64,000 nt of DNA from Marisa cornuarietis (Eukaryota; Mollusca; Gastropoda; Architaenioglossa; Ampullariidae): assembly GCA_004794655.1 (NCBI GenBank), contig SMMW01000046.1, positions 2,330,001 to 2,394,000 of the forward strand, read 5' to 3'. Below the pieces are notes generated by a model. The model was given only the letters and a program-made list of their open reading frames with translations, was not told the origin of the DNA and searched no databases. Of the stretch, positions 23,811 to 37,343 are shown in pieces; the stretch's first letter is position 1; each line of letters opens with the position of its first letter. The position numbers and the translations under genes are program-made.

Positions 23811-26070
23811 TGGGCCCAAAGACAGACAAGGAGCAGCGTCCAGAACTGCTTGATGCAGGAGGGACGGACTAGGCTAAAAGTGCTTGAACTGCATTTACTG
23901 AATAAAGAATATATTTAAAAAATAATAAAAAAAATAAAAAGTGCTTGAGCAGCTCAGAAGTATATTGGAGTCGGGCCATGACAGCACAGCGTGGCTCGAG
24001 TAGTCGAGGTGAGCCCGACGAGTGTTGTGATATGGTCAGCCTTGTGCTTACGGTTGAGGTCCTTGAAGCTTGTCGAGCAGATAGCTGTGGAGGGAAAATG
24101 ACGAGGCGTGCTTGATGGAGGCAACTGTTTAATGTGTCTGCCCTTTAGCTCGCTTTGTGTTGGCATCTACCGTCTCTTCTTCCCTTCCTCCCCCCACCCA
24201 CCACCACCGAGGTGGTGGCACTTTCTCGTCCAGACTAACTCACCTACCCCCGACCGACCTATCCACCTACGCGCGCACACACACAAACAAACACACACAC
24301 GCACGCACGCACAGAATGAGAGAATAAGTGTGAGTGAAGGAAGAAAGCTTTAGCATCATCATTGTTCTCACTTGAAAATGAGGAAAATCAATAATCTTAT
24401 CCCGCTGACCTGGCGCAAGCCTTCTTCTGGCCGCTAGCCATACATTATCATCAGCTCGATACAGTGTGACAAGGTCTGGACTTCAGGAACTGGTTCTGTT
24501 TTTAATTTCGACCAAAAATCGAGCAGAGGAAAGGAGGGATGGACTGGCTGATGATTCGCGGTCTCCTTAAGCTTTTGTCGGCATCTGCGTCAGACCGGCT
24601 TAACCTCCCTGGCAACGGTCCCCAGCGTCGGTCAGTGTGCGGAGTGCCAGAAGACATCCTCTAATAAAGAAGAAGAAGAAGGACTTCAAATAGATTCTTG
24701 CCGTCAGCAAAGGATGGTGTGGGTGGCTGGGGGCGAGGCTTTCTGTATAAAGGCTAAAAAGACATGAAACGCTTTGAATTTTTAATCGACGTTAAAAAAA
24801 AACAATGAAGACGGATTTTTAGAGGAGTTTTTGGAGGGGGAGAGATGGAGAGTTTATTTAAATTATCGATGCAGTTGTCAGTAACACAGACGCTAAGCTG
24901 CAGTTAAAAACGAGACTGCAGTGGCTGCGCACATCTCTTCGCAAAGTGTTCTTTACATCCGCTGTCTGCATGAAACAGGTGATTGATAATCACGACGAAA
25001 AGACAGACAGACACGCAGGCCCCAGATTTCCGGCCGACATTTCCTCCCTCCCTCCCAGGCAGGCAGCACTGATTAGTTTAGAGTCGGTGTTAACTCACCA
25101 GGAGCATTTTGATTAACTCAGCGTCGTCACTGATTAACTCCCTTTTTAACATTAAGTCCCCGAGGACATTAACTCGCCATCGTGAACTTCTCGTCAACAT
25201 TGATCGGGAAATTTTGTCTCGCGCAGAAGACCGACTGTGAAGCTCCTATATTTGGCTGCAAGACGATTGTGGCTTCTTTCTTGATGACACTGGAAGGAAA
25301 TATTGCTTATTTTGATGACAAGCGATGGTACCTTTGCTTATTTTGGTAGCAGCACGGGTAGTAGAATGTCACCCGCTTTGTTTGCAGTATCGGTTGAATG
25401 CTGGTTGGAACACAGTTGCTACATTACTTTAGGTTGGTTTTTCTCACTCTGTGGGATTTTCTCATAAAATGGATGCAAGTTTGAGCCTTTCACGTTACTT
25501 CTCCTAATATACTGATCACTCAAGTGTACGCAACTCGAAAATGTGGAAGTATGGGTAGAGATACTAGTTGTGTGCACTTTTCCTGACGTTTGCTGGCTAT
25601 GATAAGTTATTAAAATGTAAATATATTGGCAATCAAATTGTTAGCATACTTCTCTTTATTGGAAAAATAATTCACGACTACAATTATCGATTAATTAATG
25701 GAAGGGGCACGGGGAGATCGTCTTCCCCGGGGCCTGTGCTGGCCCTCAGGTTGCCCGGGTCGATTGCAACACAGGTGGGATGTTACTTTCTGGGACGCAA
25801 CACAGTTGCAGTGTGACTTGGATGCAACACGGTTGCTATATTACTTTGATTGCACACCGATGTCACACAGCTGACTTGGTACAACATGTGGGAGGTTCGA
25901 GGAACAACTCAAGCGTGAAAGCGATTGAAGCTGGTATTTGCCACCTGTGATTGAGATCGGAGTATTTAATTTCAACTCAACGTCAAACGCCCAAACCAAA
26001 TTGCTCTCACGAGTGAGAAAGAAATGAAAAGGTTTATAATTTATTTTATTTATTCCGTAGTGTGATTAAT
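23811..26070. other. Intergenic, no gene seen
   Basis: No coding similarity was recognised. It contains an ACAC/GCAC run (24270-24314), several TTAACTC words between 25075 and 25175, and loosely repeated phrases of the form AACACAGTTGCTACATTACTTT at about 25410, 25800 and 25826. None was assigned to a known element. Confidence 0.5.
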
Positions 26071-26074
26071 CAAA

Positions 26075-26400
26075 GTCATGCTTAAAGTAATCCAGAATCA
26101 CATCATGAGGAACTGCTAAGAGAAAAGCAAGCTGACCAGACCAGGTAGGAGAACAGTTGAGCAGATCTTCAACTGTCGCATCTTGATAGCGAAGCATCTT
26201 CGGCATCACCGGGATCCTCTATCGCAACGCCATAGACTTTAAAAAGGCTTTTGACGGTGTCTGGTACGAGGGGCTATGACGTGAAAATTCAACATCGGAG
26301 AGGTTCTTGTCCAAGTCATCAAAGTGCTGTATATGAGCTCAACGACAGAAATAATGCTGGATAACCAAATACAAAATTTTGAGAGTACATTCTCCTCGAG
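26075..26400 (+). pseudogene. RTE-type reverse transcriptase fragment (decayed)
   Basis: Across several frames the plus strand reads VMLKVIQNHIMRN, then GRRTVEQIFNCRILIAKHLRHHRD, then DFKKAFDGVWYEG, then FNIGEVLVQVIKVLYMSSTT and LDNQIQNF. This is the expected order of the RT palm region in RTE-like elements (…GRSTVEQIF…DFKKAFD.VW…VIKVLY…). Stops and frameshifts show that it is dead. Neither endonuclease nor 3' end is seen. Confidence 0.82.
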
Positions 26401-27573
26401 ATAAAGTTTACACTAGCTCTTTAACCATCAAAACGTTGTCTCCCCTGAGAGTGATTTAGCACGTGCCTGGCGCGCAGAGCACTCCACTAGTCAGGTGAGC
26501 AACTGCCCTGTAACATCGTGTGTGAGAGAGAATTTTAAAAACATCGAGTACCCATTAACGGCTTGTCAGCGTCTTGTGTGCCCAGCATCTGTCGTCCAAA
26601 TCGAGAGTAAAGCCTCGTGCTTGGGACATTGGACAGCTGGGACACACCGTGAGTACGTCGCAAATACCTCATGTTTTCCAGCTCCGGCTTTCTAGCAAAA
26701 GAGATAAACTAGCACTATTTAAATCATTGTGAGTGTACTTGGATAATCGCGTAGAGTGACTTTTACAGCATTTGGAAATGTGCATATTGAGTTTGATTTT
26801 GTGATTCTGAATTCATAGTGGCCACCGTTATTTGGTTGTGTGTGCAAATTTCTTTGTTTGTTTGTTTGTTTGTTGTTGTTTTTTTGGGGGGGATGTTTTT
26901 TTTATTTTGTTTTTAATTTTGTCGTGAATTTTAGACCGCGAGCTTGCCTTTCTGGTGCTATAACTAATTAAATTAGAAATGGCATTCAGGAGACATGTGC
27001 AGTTTGTTCTTGTGTTTTGAGCAAAAGAAAGCGTAAATGTCTGAATGAATGCTAGAGTGAATCCATCAGAGAATCTGTGACAAATCAGGGCGACTAATTC
27101 TGATCTGTTTATCAGATACAAGCTTTTGAACATCCCAGTTGTCGCTTCTGGAAAGAAATCGAGATCTCATTTCCTTGACTGAGTTACGGGAATTTGTTTT
27201 CTTCATTTTACCACAAAAATGTGATCGTTGATCAGACAACGCCTACTTATCAAAGTAAGAATCTCTAGCATTGGCTACAACCTTGGCTGCTTAAAAAAAA
27301 AAGAAATCGCTACTTATTTTTTGCAAACCCTGCTAATAGTCTAGCAGCTTAAAGTCTAATTTCATTTTTGATTCGGGTTGACCTTTAAACGACCCTACCA
27401 CACGCTGGCCTCGCCGTGCCCTTCTTCTTTAATTAGATTACATTTTTGTCGACGACTTGTAGATTAACCCCAGTCGATCGAAACTATCCGAGAGCATGTT
27501 CAAGTTATCAGAACTTAAACTCCTACTAGGCTCATTGACAAAGACCGTCTTTGATGTCAAACGTTGCAAAAGA

Positions 27574-27765
27574 GTGTCATTGAATCTTTGATTTTGTGTG
27601 TGTGTGTGTTGAGACCAGAAACTGGGATCCCTCGAAAATGCTAGGCTGCAGGCTGTTAAGAGTCGCATGCCGTGTAAGTACTGATTTATCATGATAGAAT
27701 AAATATTGTGCTGTGGTCTTTGAACTCCCGATCATTTCTTTATGCTGTTATTTCGAGGCTTTAAC
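27574..27765 (+). repeat. Direct repeat, copy 1 of 2
   Basis: It starts GTCATTGAATCTTTGATTTT and includes CTGCAGGCTGT and TTGTGCTGTGG. The same order recurs at 29480-29660 with moderate divergence. No coding. The Jockey-like relic lies between the copies. Confidence 0.75.
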
Positions 27766-27969
27766 GCGGCAGAGCAACCAGTCAGATAAACAGGTCAAGA
27801 CCCACTTCTCAGCATCGCACATCTGGGGCTGCCGCAGCTGACTCTGCTCTATAATCGTTTTGCTTCCCTTGGCGAGCAGGGGATGGATGTGGACGAGCGA
27901 CGTTTATCTTCGCCTTCTCCATCCCCTCGTCCCCTGCCTTCTCCCTCTACTTCAGGGGGGGGGGGAGTC

Positions 27970-28870
27970 TCTCGAGGTAAAACATGTTTTATATCCTTGA
28001 GTGGAACTATCGAGGGATCCGAGCTGATTCTGAAGAACTCCGCTGTCTAACATCCCGTTTCTCTCCGTTTGTCATAGCTTTACCGGAGACCCTCCTCCAA
28101 CTTTCGACCTCTTTTTCCTTCAAAGACTTTCGAGTTTTGCGTCCCTTCAGGTGGGGCTGCTTTTCTTCTCCGCTCCCCCCTTTTGTTTAGTCAGATAACA
28201 CTTTCCACTCGTCTTCAATCTGTTGCTGCCCGGGTAACTCTGGGCAAGACTATCACTATGTGTCTATCTTCCACCTTCTGCTCGGATATCCCTACAGGAG
28301 CTGGAAGGTCTTCTGACGCTTCTCCCCTCCTGCGGAACTTCACACCATCTTGCTAGCCTTGCAGCATGCTCTTCGCAGCAAAACTTTCTGATCATCTCAG
28401 ACTCTTTATCTGCTCTCCAATACCTTCTCCCCCAACGTTCTGACCACCCCCTTGTGGTCCAGATTCACACTATCCACGTAGCTCTACTCCGACGGAAAAA
28501 AAGACATTGTTTTCATCTGGGCTCCTGGCCATGCTGGTATCCCAGGCAATGTCCGAGGGGACCAGGCCGCCAAGGCTGCATGTCAGTCTCCTTTTTAATT
28601 ACTCTTACTGCTTTCATCTCTCGGCGTATGTTCAGTCAATGGGACACTCTGGGCCAAAATAAGTTACATGTCACCATTCCCTCTCTCTCAGAACGCTTGC
28701 CTTCATGCCACCCTGTGCGGCGGGAGGAGGTAGTTCTTTCCAGACTAAGGTTAGGACACACCTATGTTCAGTTCCTGTGGTATTGCTGGGCCAGAATAAG
28801 CTGCATGCCACCCTTCACCGTCTTTCTGACTACCCACCTTCTGCGCGGTGGGAAGATGTAAGTACTTAGC
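27970..28870 (+). pseudogene. Jockey/CR1-like non-LTR retrotransposon relic (EN and RNase H parts)
   Basis: Three pieces occur in order on the plus strand. (a) About 27999-28330, an endonuclease N-part: EWNYRGIRADSEELRCL, VIALPETLL and, after a frameshift, LQSVAARVTLGK and LQELEGLLTLLPS. (b) About 28395-28590, a ribonuclease H part: ISDSLSALQYLLPQRSDHPL and, after frame changes, VFIWAPGHAGIPGNVRGDQA. (c) About 28640-28860, a C-terminal tail seen twice: LGQNKLHVTIPSL, RREEVVLSRLRLGHTY and then a second QNKLHATLHRL-type copy. The whole polymerase region is deleted, so the element cannot move by itself. Confidence 0.85.
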
Positions 28871-29388
28871 AGACTTAAAATGGAAGACACATACGAGTTT
28901 GTCCCTGGTGCCTGCGTTTTACTGTCGTACATGTTTTATTTACTTGTCCTGGCATTCAGAGCATCCGCGAGCAATTTTTTATTTACAGCAGGCTGTTTGT
29001 TTTCTTTGTTTAAGTCCATTCCATCGGCAACCTTGTTTTTCATTTTTAACGATGGTAGGGATTAACAATCGGACTTAAGGTTTTTGTTTTTTTAGATTCT
29101 GGCTTAGGAGTTGGCTTTGGGGCCATAACACACTTTATAACATATCCCCTACCCGTTTATGTTATCCTTTTTTATGTTGGCTTTTATTGTTAGTGGTTTT
29201 GTTATTGTATCACCTGAGGATCTTGTTTTTCACTCTTTCATCATACTGCTGCCTTCTCTCGCTGTGATAGTCTTAGTTGTTGGCACGGCGTAAAACTCGA
29301 ACCAACCAAGCAGGTGCCACTCAGAGAAGTAATAGCATGAAACGAGGTAGGTTGGAACTCTGTATGGTGACAAGCTCTCTCTATCTAT

Positions 29389-29420
<32 letters not shown>

Positions 29421-31384
29421 TGAAACAGAGACAATGACATTTTTTTATTTACGAGAGCGGTAGACAAAAAACCGATTTATGTCATTGAATCTTTGATTTT
29501 TGCATCGAGATTTAGAAGTCCATAGAAATGTCAGCCTGCAGGCTGTAAAGAATCTCATGCGGTGTAACGAGGTACTGATTTATTGTGATAGAATAGATAT
29601 TGTGCTGTGGCCTTTGAGCTCTCCACCATTTCTTTCTGCTGCTATTTCGTGGTTGTGCGGTAATTTGCTTTTCACGATGTGTCCGTGCTCATCCAAAAAT
29701 AACATTGACGAGGTCCCTGGGGAAGATAGCATCGTGTACCTCGATTACCGCTAACTAGACGAGCAGGTAAAATACGAAAACGCGCGAGAAAAGCCTTTTC
29801 AGAATCAAAATTGGTATTAATGTCTCTAGCCAGTGCCAATGTTTGTTTCAATGGCACGTTTCTTTTTCAAAAATACAATTATATTGACATGTTAAAATCT
29901 GTTATTGTCCAAAAGACTTGACCTGTCGTGAAGTCAGTGCTCGGGGTAAGTACCATTATGCGATGCTATTCTTTCTTTTCTGCTTGCAAGCACATTTTTA
30001 TGGTGGTGTCGATGCTCTCCCCACTATCTCTCTCCTTGCTACTCAACAAGTAATTTTTAACTTTTTATAGCTGTGTTGATGTTGTTTTAGTTTGTCAGTG
30101 GAAGGAGTTCTGGAAATGTTAGATCGTTAGACTGTATTATCGCTTTTAGTAACACTTCTTTAATAGTTTTCCGTTGAACACTTGTAAGAGGCCTCGTGAA
30201 AGCCCCACTAACAGAGTGGGAGCGTACTCAAAAGTCAACTGAATAAGAGTTTTGTGGAGGAAGTTTCTGGAATGAGTGAGAGAGAGAAAGAAGAAGAAGA
30301 TGGGGGGAAACAGAGAGAGAGAGAGACGTGTGGGATTCCGCAGTAGACATCCGGTCAGTGGTGACCGCCCACAGTCAGGAACGTCAACTTGATTTTGCGC
30401 CGGCAGCGTGCCGGCTAATGGCGTCCCCCGTAAGGCTACCGTCATTTCCGCTTCCGGTGTTGGGCTCCATGTTTCTTTGCAGAAGACGTTAATGTCTTCC
30501 TGCATACAGCACAGGGGCGCTTCGCGTGAAGATGAAAAACAAAAAAAGGTCAAAGGGTCACTTAGATGGCAACGACGTTTTATGATGCTAACTACAACAA
30601 ACTTCCTTCGTCTGACGAATTAGTTTGCAGTACCAACAGTGGCATCTCTCCAACTAAAAGATTTGGATCCCCTTTTCGTATTGCAACTCGTATTCAACTC
30701 TCTGCTAGTAAGTGACAGGTCTACTAGATAGGGTACTCAGCGTTGCCCCGGGGAATGCCTGACCGGCTGTCTGCGCTTAGTGGGTTCGCGGACCAGATCA
30801 GATGGCAGTAGCAGGAGAGGGAGTGGGCACGAAACGCTGCACGTCTGCTAGCCGTCCTTCTTCTTTCTGTCACTCAAAAGAAACATTCTAAATGATATAT
30901 TTTCAGCATTTATCTGACTAGTATATTTTTGTTTTGAACCATTGGTAACGTCTTATAACTGAGAAAAGAAACATTACAATAAAATTGCTTTGGCGCACAA
31001 AAGCAGGCACAGAAAGGACGAAATGGGTTATCTTTCAAAATCGGACAAGGTGTGGATTTGCACAGTGTTCATCTAAGCATACACGCTCGCTCGCTCGCTC
31101 GCTCGCACGCACGCACGCACGCACGCACGCACACAACATCCCCCTCCCCAATATCCATCGCCACACTGCTTTATTCCTAACATTTTAACTCCGCGTGCTA
31201 TTTATCATTCTGACTTCTTACTTGTAGGTCGTGCCATAAAGAAATTATTCAGAGAAAGATAAACCAACATTTCTGTCAGATTTGTTAACCTCGGACACAT
31301 AAGTAATGATAGTCCTTATTTAGCACAAAAAAACTCTGTCTCGTTTTGTCTAGCGACCAGACAGGATGTGATTAATGATGATTA
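28871..31384. other. Intergenic with simple repeats, no gene seen
   Basis: It holds a CA run (29390-29413), the second copy of the 27.6-kb direct repeat (29480-29660), a GAGA run (about 30312-30326) and a GCTC/GCAC run (31083-31131). A 135-codon minus-strand frame at 30146-30553 has low complexity and resembles no family I know. Confidence 0.5.
29480..29660 (+). repeat. Direct repeat, copy 2 of 2
   Basis: It matches 27574-27765 in order (GTCATTGAATCTTTGATTTT, CTGCAGGCTGT, ATTGTGCTGTGG, ATTTCTTTCTGC). The copies are about 1.9 kb apart in the same orientation, on either side of the Jockey-like relic. This may be a segmental duplication or two insertions of one family. Confidence 0.75.
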
Positions 31385-32248
31385 AGGGACAACACGACTG
31401 AAACATTAATTTTTTCTTTATGATCAGAATAAGTTCATTTTAAAATAATAATACCAAATTATGAGTACATAATTATATTTAATTTTCCAGATGAAAGGCC
31501 TTCAAACATCGGCATCACCTTCCACTAGGAAAGCAGAAGAAAATTACTCTCCCATACTTGAGAGTTCTCTTAGGCAAAAGCAGTACTTGTAACAGTGAGT
31601 GTGGCTTAGTTCAGCAAATGTGTGCATGTCTTTGAGTCAAATGAAGAAACATCGCTCAGGCTGTCGTGCTCAAGAAGCGATTTCTTTGCCCAGAAAATAT
31701 TTGGAATACAGCCCTAAAGATTTGAACTTTATTTAGAAGATTCGACTAAAGTTTAACAAATAATTAAAAGGTCCAAACCGAATTCACTCAACAGACTGGT
31801 AAATAAATCTTCTCCAAATCAAAATTTAATGGGCAACAAACACGGTCATTGCAGTCTACGTTGTATTATTATTGAGTTTCTGTTACATTGTGGACGCACT
31901 TGAGTTAGTTCTACGTATTATTGTTAATAAAATATAAACACACTTCAAATGTGCCTTTGAAGAAGATAAACTCTTGTAATTTTTGTTATTTGATACATAC
32001 ACATCTTAGAACAACGTTCATCGACTGGTGGTTGTTGCCATTATCTTCAGGATTTCCTAAATGAGTACAAACTATCTCCATCTGAGTGTCGATAGTAACA
32101 TTTGTTTTGACAAATCCAGGTGTAATTACGAGAAAAACATTAATATAATATTTCTCGTGCCTCTTTGTAATAAAATATCACCGAAGTATGTTTTTGTGAT
32201 ACTTATGCTCTATTTCGAGCGATTTTCGTTGAGCGTTCGTGTTGTCCT
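31385..32248. mobile_element. Non-autonomous TIR DNA transposon, copy A (864 bp)
   Basis: The left end AGGGACAACACGA matches the complement of the right end TCGTGTTGTCCT apart from one extra G. TTA flanks both sides (31382-31384 and 32249-32251), the 3-bp target typical of PIF/Harbinger elements. A diverged copy lies at 49677-50521. The interior (for example GAAAGCAGAAGAAAATTACT) has no long frame. Harbinger membership is inferred from the target site alone. Confidence 0.75.
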
Positions 32249-32674
32249 TTAAGTTGACATTCTTACTTCATACTCTGCACCCGAGATAACAATCGACATT
32301 GCTTAATTCTAAATTTTGCAGCATTGAGGACAGTGGCTGGACTAGATCATCTGATTAAATAACTCGCTGATAAGGCTATTTTGGGACTGTGCGGTCTGTA
32401 GTCTGAACGGGCAGAGACGTGTTTCACTCCCAAGAGACATGACGGGCTGGTCTTTATTGCAAATCCTTAGCCATGTCTTCCTGTCAGGAAGCCCCTGTTG
32501 CCCGCGGTCAGGTGTGATAACAGGCTTCCGCATAGATAGTCAATACACTACTCCAGAGGCACGAGATTCGTGCCCTTCCTCATCACATGTCAATCCCAAC
32601 CCACAAGCTTGCGTCAATCATAGAAATCAGTTACAATAACAAGTCCTTAAACTCTTCGCAGCAGAAACGACTTT

Positions 32675-33130
32675 TTAAAAAAGTCCCAGAACGGGGAAGG
32701 TTAGGGCCTTGAGCTCATCTTGCAGCTTCTGACTTCTTGGATAAGAATCAACATCTGAATATTTTCCAGGAGAAGGAGATGGCGAAGAAGCAAAGGTTGG
32801 GGGGTAGAGCTTCAGAAATTGCAAAGCAGGCCGATCAGCCAAAGATTTTATGGAAGGGATTGTACAGGCGATTCCGGGGCACGCCCTTCTGTCTGTTGTG
32901 ACACATGTGCAAATCACGTGCCCGCCTGCTTCATCAGTTCTCACGTTTCTGCTGAAGCTCTGCAGCTCTTGAATGAAGGGGGTACATATTAATTCAGTTA
33001 AACTGCACTGTCTGTAGCGGTACATGCACGTACATTCACTGACCCGACGAAGCCCGCAAGAAAGCCGGAGTAAAACACAGCAGTCAACAGAATTACAATC
33101 CAACCCCAACCGGATCTTGACGATACGCAC
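32675..33130 (-). other. 151-codon open frame of unknown status
   Basis: This is the longest open frame in the intergenic region. It starts [14 protein letters not shown] and has about a dozen cysteines in the N-terminal two thirds, then a Ser/Pro-rich part. No signal peptide, domain or homolog was recognised, no splice context is evident and the 5' part overlaps nothing else. It may be chance in GC-balanced DNA. Confidence 0.15.
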
Positions 33131-33175
33131 GAACGGAGACGACCAACACTAGTGGACGTAGAAGAAATTGATTCA

Positions 33176-33269
33176 TTGGTTGGTTGGTTGGTTGGTTGGT
33201 TGGTTGGTTGGTTGGTTGGTTGGTTGGTTGGTTGGTTGGTTGGTTGGTTGGTTGGTTGGTTGGTTGGTT
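33176..33269 (+). repeat. TGGT tetranucleotide microsatellite
   Basis: About 23 nearly perfect copies of TTGG. In translation it yields a meaningless GWLV repeat. Confidence 0.98.
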
Positions 33270-34929
33270 AAGGAGGGAGGAGCTAATAAAGGACGAAGAA
33301 AGTTAAAGAAAGTAGGAAGACCGAGGCATCCTTTGCTGATGAACCACAAACAGTTCAGTCGCGTGCTGTCCCCCTCCCCCTAAACTCACCTCTCACCTTG
33401 CAGCCCCCTCTCTCCAGGGAGGGCGCGTGGCTAGGGGAGATCACTGTCCCGGATTACCTCGCCTGCTGCATCTCGCACGCGCCTACGTAGCCGGCATGCA
33501 AAAGGACTGTCGTGTTCGTGACGGATTACGTGGTTGAAGTGCTTGCGTGTTGTTGCCGTTGTTGCAACTCCTCCGGTGGTCTTGCTGGACGAGGTTGCGT
33601 GGCGTGCCCGTGATGAATTAAAAGATGAGGTGGGGGTGAAGAGTTCTTGGGGGGAAAGGCAACTCTGTTCTCACGCTGCCTCACGAAAGCAGCTTGAACA
33701 TAGTCGGTCGATAGCCCTCCTCCACCCATCTCTCCGTCGTCCCCCACCGCCACACACACACACCTCACCCTCTGTCTCTTTCGTTCTTTATTTGCTCATC
33801 CGCTTTCAAACAAAAAAATAAAGGGATTTTAAATGGTTGTCTCTCGTTATCGCCCGCCATTATTTTTCTGTCCCTCTCCTGTCTGGACAGAGAGCGACAA
33901 AGTGTTCTTTGCTGACCCCAAATTGTCTTCTTTCGTGAGGCCCTGTCCTGCTACCATCTTGTAGTGGCGCCTTTTAACGGCTAGTCTTGCCTCCTTGTGT
34001 CTGACGGTACGTTGTCACCGCCTCCTCCCTTCTTCCGCCTGCTCCCGTTTTATATTCGCACACATCCTCTCAGAACATTTTCACAACATATTTAGAACAA
34101 TAGGGCTTACTTAAAACATGATTTCGGGGCATCAGAACGTATTCAGAACATCACCAAATCCTTAGAACGCTGTATTATGTTCCCAGGCCCACACCAGGGA
34201 GAAAATCTGAGCGCACACCGCCACCCTTTATTTTGACATTCGATGTATGACAGCACGTCTAGAGTCAGAATAGCTACTTAATTTCAAAGGTATGTCAAAG
34301 GTCCTCGTTTGAGTAGAGGGCAGATTTTAATCTTTGCTTGTGTTTGTTTCGAGATGTTTACCCTGCATTGTATGTCGCGCCAAATTGAATGAAAGAATTG
34401 CTGTCTACTGTGTGTTACTGGGTTCTTCCTAACGCTGTTATTTACTTACATTATTTACATTATTATAACATTTCTTCCTTCCTCTAACCTGCAAGACTCA
34501 CTTACTAGACATTACGTAGATTTATACAGAAAAATAAAAAAAGTATAATGTTTTATGTAAAAGTTCATGTATCAAAGGGGGACTAATCTCACTGGGTTGT
34601 CTCGCGGTTTTTTTTTTTTTTTTTTCGTTCGAATCGGTCGATCGCTACCTGTAACATTTTGGCTGTTTCTATTTTATCATCAGACACAGGCTCAGACGCT
34701 AAACAGATTATCTCTTTAGATGTGAGATGAGAAAGATCGAGCAAAAAGTGATGACACGAGAAAAATATCTTTGGTGTCCATTGTCGTCTGAGAACAGACA
34801 GCCGTTGTCGCTGCCAACCCTTGAGTTGAAAACGATATCGATGCTGCTTGAACTGAAGGTAGTTGCTTTCTTCACATGGTCTCTGTTACTTTTGTTATTT
34901 TGTCACACTTGAGTTGTTTTTTGTTTTGT

Positions 34930-35005
34930 TTTTTTGAAAAGCGCATTGAGTCGATTCTGGAGTTGAAAATTGCGCTGTATAAATCTGCTTTAATAATAAT
35001 AATCC
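34930..35005 (+). repeat. LINE/SINE 3' tail, GCGCTRTATAAATC type
   Basis: AAAAGCGCATTGAGTCGATTCTGG, a TTGAAAATTGCGCTGTATAAATC string and a final AATAATAATAAT run match 55500-55575 closely. Conserved GCGC-TATAAA ends followed by AAT repeats mark the 3' end of retroposons in this genome. Confidence 0.75.
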
Positions 35006-35420
35006 CAGGTGGCGCGTGCGTCGTCCTTTATACAGGCGGAGGTAAAGGCACAAAGAGGGATGAGGTCGACGTCTACAGTTAGACTGAGATTGGAGATCAA
35101 CATAAAGCGGGAAATCACGTGATGCGAGCTCTCGCGGTGGTGGAGGTAAAACTACGTTATCATCAGTTTCAAGATGGCGTCCTACGGCTCTAGAGACACG
35201 TGTCTCAACGTCAACTCGTCTGCATGGCGGTATTGGTGCGGCGGTCGAAACATGAAATGTTAGCCCTAAAGGTCTAATCTTCGCGATGTACACAGTGTCA
35301 GTGCCAGTAACTGCTACACAAAGCGATTAGCGTGTAGTGCCACTAGCTGCTGCACATTGTCTTTAGTCTCCGCCCAGTGTCTTTACTGACTGTACAGTGG
35401 GAATAACTGCAGTGCAGTTC

Positions 35421-35530
35421 GATTAGCTGCATCCCTGTGTGATTAGCTGCAGCACTGTGTGATTAGCTGCAGCCCTGTGTGATTAGCTGCAGCCCTGTGT
35501 GATTAGGTGCCGCGGAATGATTAGTTGCCA
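35421..35530 (+). repeat. 20-bp minisatellite, about five units
   Basis: The unit is GATTAGCTGCAGCCCTGTGT. It repeats four times almost exactly (35421-35500) and then decays. Similar GATTAG-TGC phrases occur upstream from about 35322. Confidence 0.93.
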
Positions 35531-37343
35531 TGGTGTGCAAATTTGACTTCTAAACTGGCGCGTGAGCCACCACCCCTGCGCCTGTTTTCCTCCATTCACT
35601 ACACCCACTCCTTCAGCGCCCTTCCCCCCTCCCTTCCAACAACCTCCGCCTCCCATAAATGGAGTCTCGGAGATTACCTTTCACAGTGGACGCCGCAGGG
35701 GAAAACCTCGCATGAACCGCATGTCATGCAGTCATTCCTTCCCACACAATCCATTTCTCGTCCTCCGTTTGTCTGTTTGGGTTATCGTTGAACACATCAA
35801 CGATTTTTCTTTCTGACCGATGATCAGAGCGCCCCCATTAGCTCTCAGATGGCAACATTTTGACGGCAAAGATTTTTTTTTGTCGCAGCTCATGGCGGTC
35901 GAAGAAGCTTGCAGAAAACTAGCGTCATGTTGGCAAAAAGGATTTCCTCGTCTGTAGTTTCTCACAAGCTGATGAACATGAAAGGTTGTTTGCCTGAACA
36001 GTTTCTAGCTTCCAAACAAAAAAATCGTTGCTGCTTGCCTGCGATTCGTATTGCATTTCGCCCTCGCTAACTCCCCTTTCACTGAACCCCTTCACATGCT
36101 ACCCTCCTGCTGAATCCAGGTGGACGTTCTTTAGTATTTAACGTGGACATAAGAGTGCTACGTGGGAGAGCGCATGGGTACACTCGTGTGTGTGGGGGGT
36201 GGGCTTGGAGTATTAAAGGTCTAGTGGCGTCTATTGTTTTTTTCAAAAAAAAAAAAACTGGATAACCCTCAGTGCAAGATAATATTCCTCCAAATCATGG
36301 TGAACACCCAGTCTGTTCTCGAGAGAACAGGTCTACAAATGTCACTACGAACTGCAAGAGGCCAACAACACAGAGGTTAAGATTTACATGGCTACATGTA
36401 CGTTGCCAAGGCTCCAGCCAATCGAAAAATGAATCATATGTTAATTAGGTGTCTTTTGAGTTTGGTCTATTTCTATGCATCGTCATGTTTATACGTGTGT
36501 ATATCGAGAGGGGGAAGGGAGATGTATTCATACAGATGTGGGGAATAATATCGTGTACTGAGCTTTTACCTGGTCATTACGAAAAAAAATGTGCCTCCAA
36601 CTAGACCTTTAATTCATTACAGCTAGTACACCTGCCTCAGCGGTCGATCATTCGATTAAGAACAGTAGAGGTATGCAATTATACTGCTTTCGTCTATAAA
36701 TAGCAATGCTACTCAAGCGAAAAGACCTTTTTCTCTTCTTTCATTCAAATGCTGCTTTATTTTTAGTCCTCACGAGGGCGCGAGTTTGTTTAGGGATTGT
36801 CGCCGTTTTACTGACTAACCTTCGCCATTGATACAGACTAGCGAGCTTGTGGAAATATCGAGTAACGCTCATTGTTGTAATGCGTGCTTGCGTGGGCGCA
36901 AAGCTCGAAGGTCACAAAACAATTTTTGATGGTAACTGGGGTCTCTGAGAATCGAAGCAGTCACCGAGGACAGAAGTGGTACTGAGCTGTAACTCAACCC
37001 ACCTTGAATCATTGATTAAGTAAGCGCAGCTCATCGACGCCTCGCACAACGGATATGACGTAGTTGAAACATAATTGTGAGGTCACGACCGGCTCCCCCA
37101 GTTCTGCCCCTCTTTCCTCCCGCTTCCCTATTTGTTCCACGCTTGAGGCTAGGAGTTGATGGCGGGAACTGTAGAGGCGGCAATGTGAGAGGAGGATGTT
37201 TTCCTTAAAATAAACATCATTGTTTGTTTCTTTTCCTGGTCATCGTCGTGAGATTTTCAGCTTCAGTAACTTTAGCTAAAGAGTCGAATAGAGGAGCTCT
37301 TTCAGTCCTCCAGAATCGTGCCACGCTTTGACTCGAGTCCCCA

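Larger units (their letters stand above)
33270..37343. other. Intergenic, no gene seen; scattered CpG-rich patches
   Basis: There are CpG-rich patches near 33420-33620 and 35000-35260. The second contains the 14-bp palindrome GAGACACGTGTCTC at 35193-35206. A LINE/SINE tail (34930-35005) and a minisatellite (35421-35530) are listed separately. No coding similarity was recognised. Confidence 0.5.

Noticed and set aside
30146..30553. 135-codon minus-strand frame
   Set aside because: Low-complexity Ser/Leu/Phe stretch over GAGA and AAG runs; no recognisable family or splice context.
33168..33383. Repeat protein with GWLV units
   Set aside because: It is the frame of a TGGT microsatellite; no gene context.
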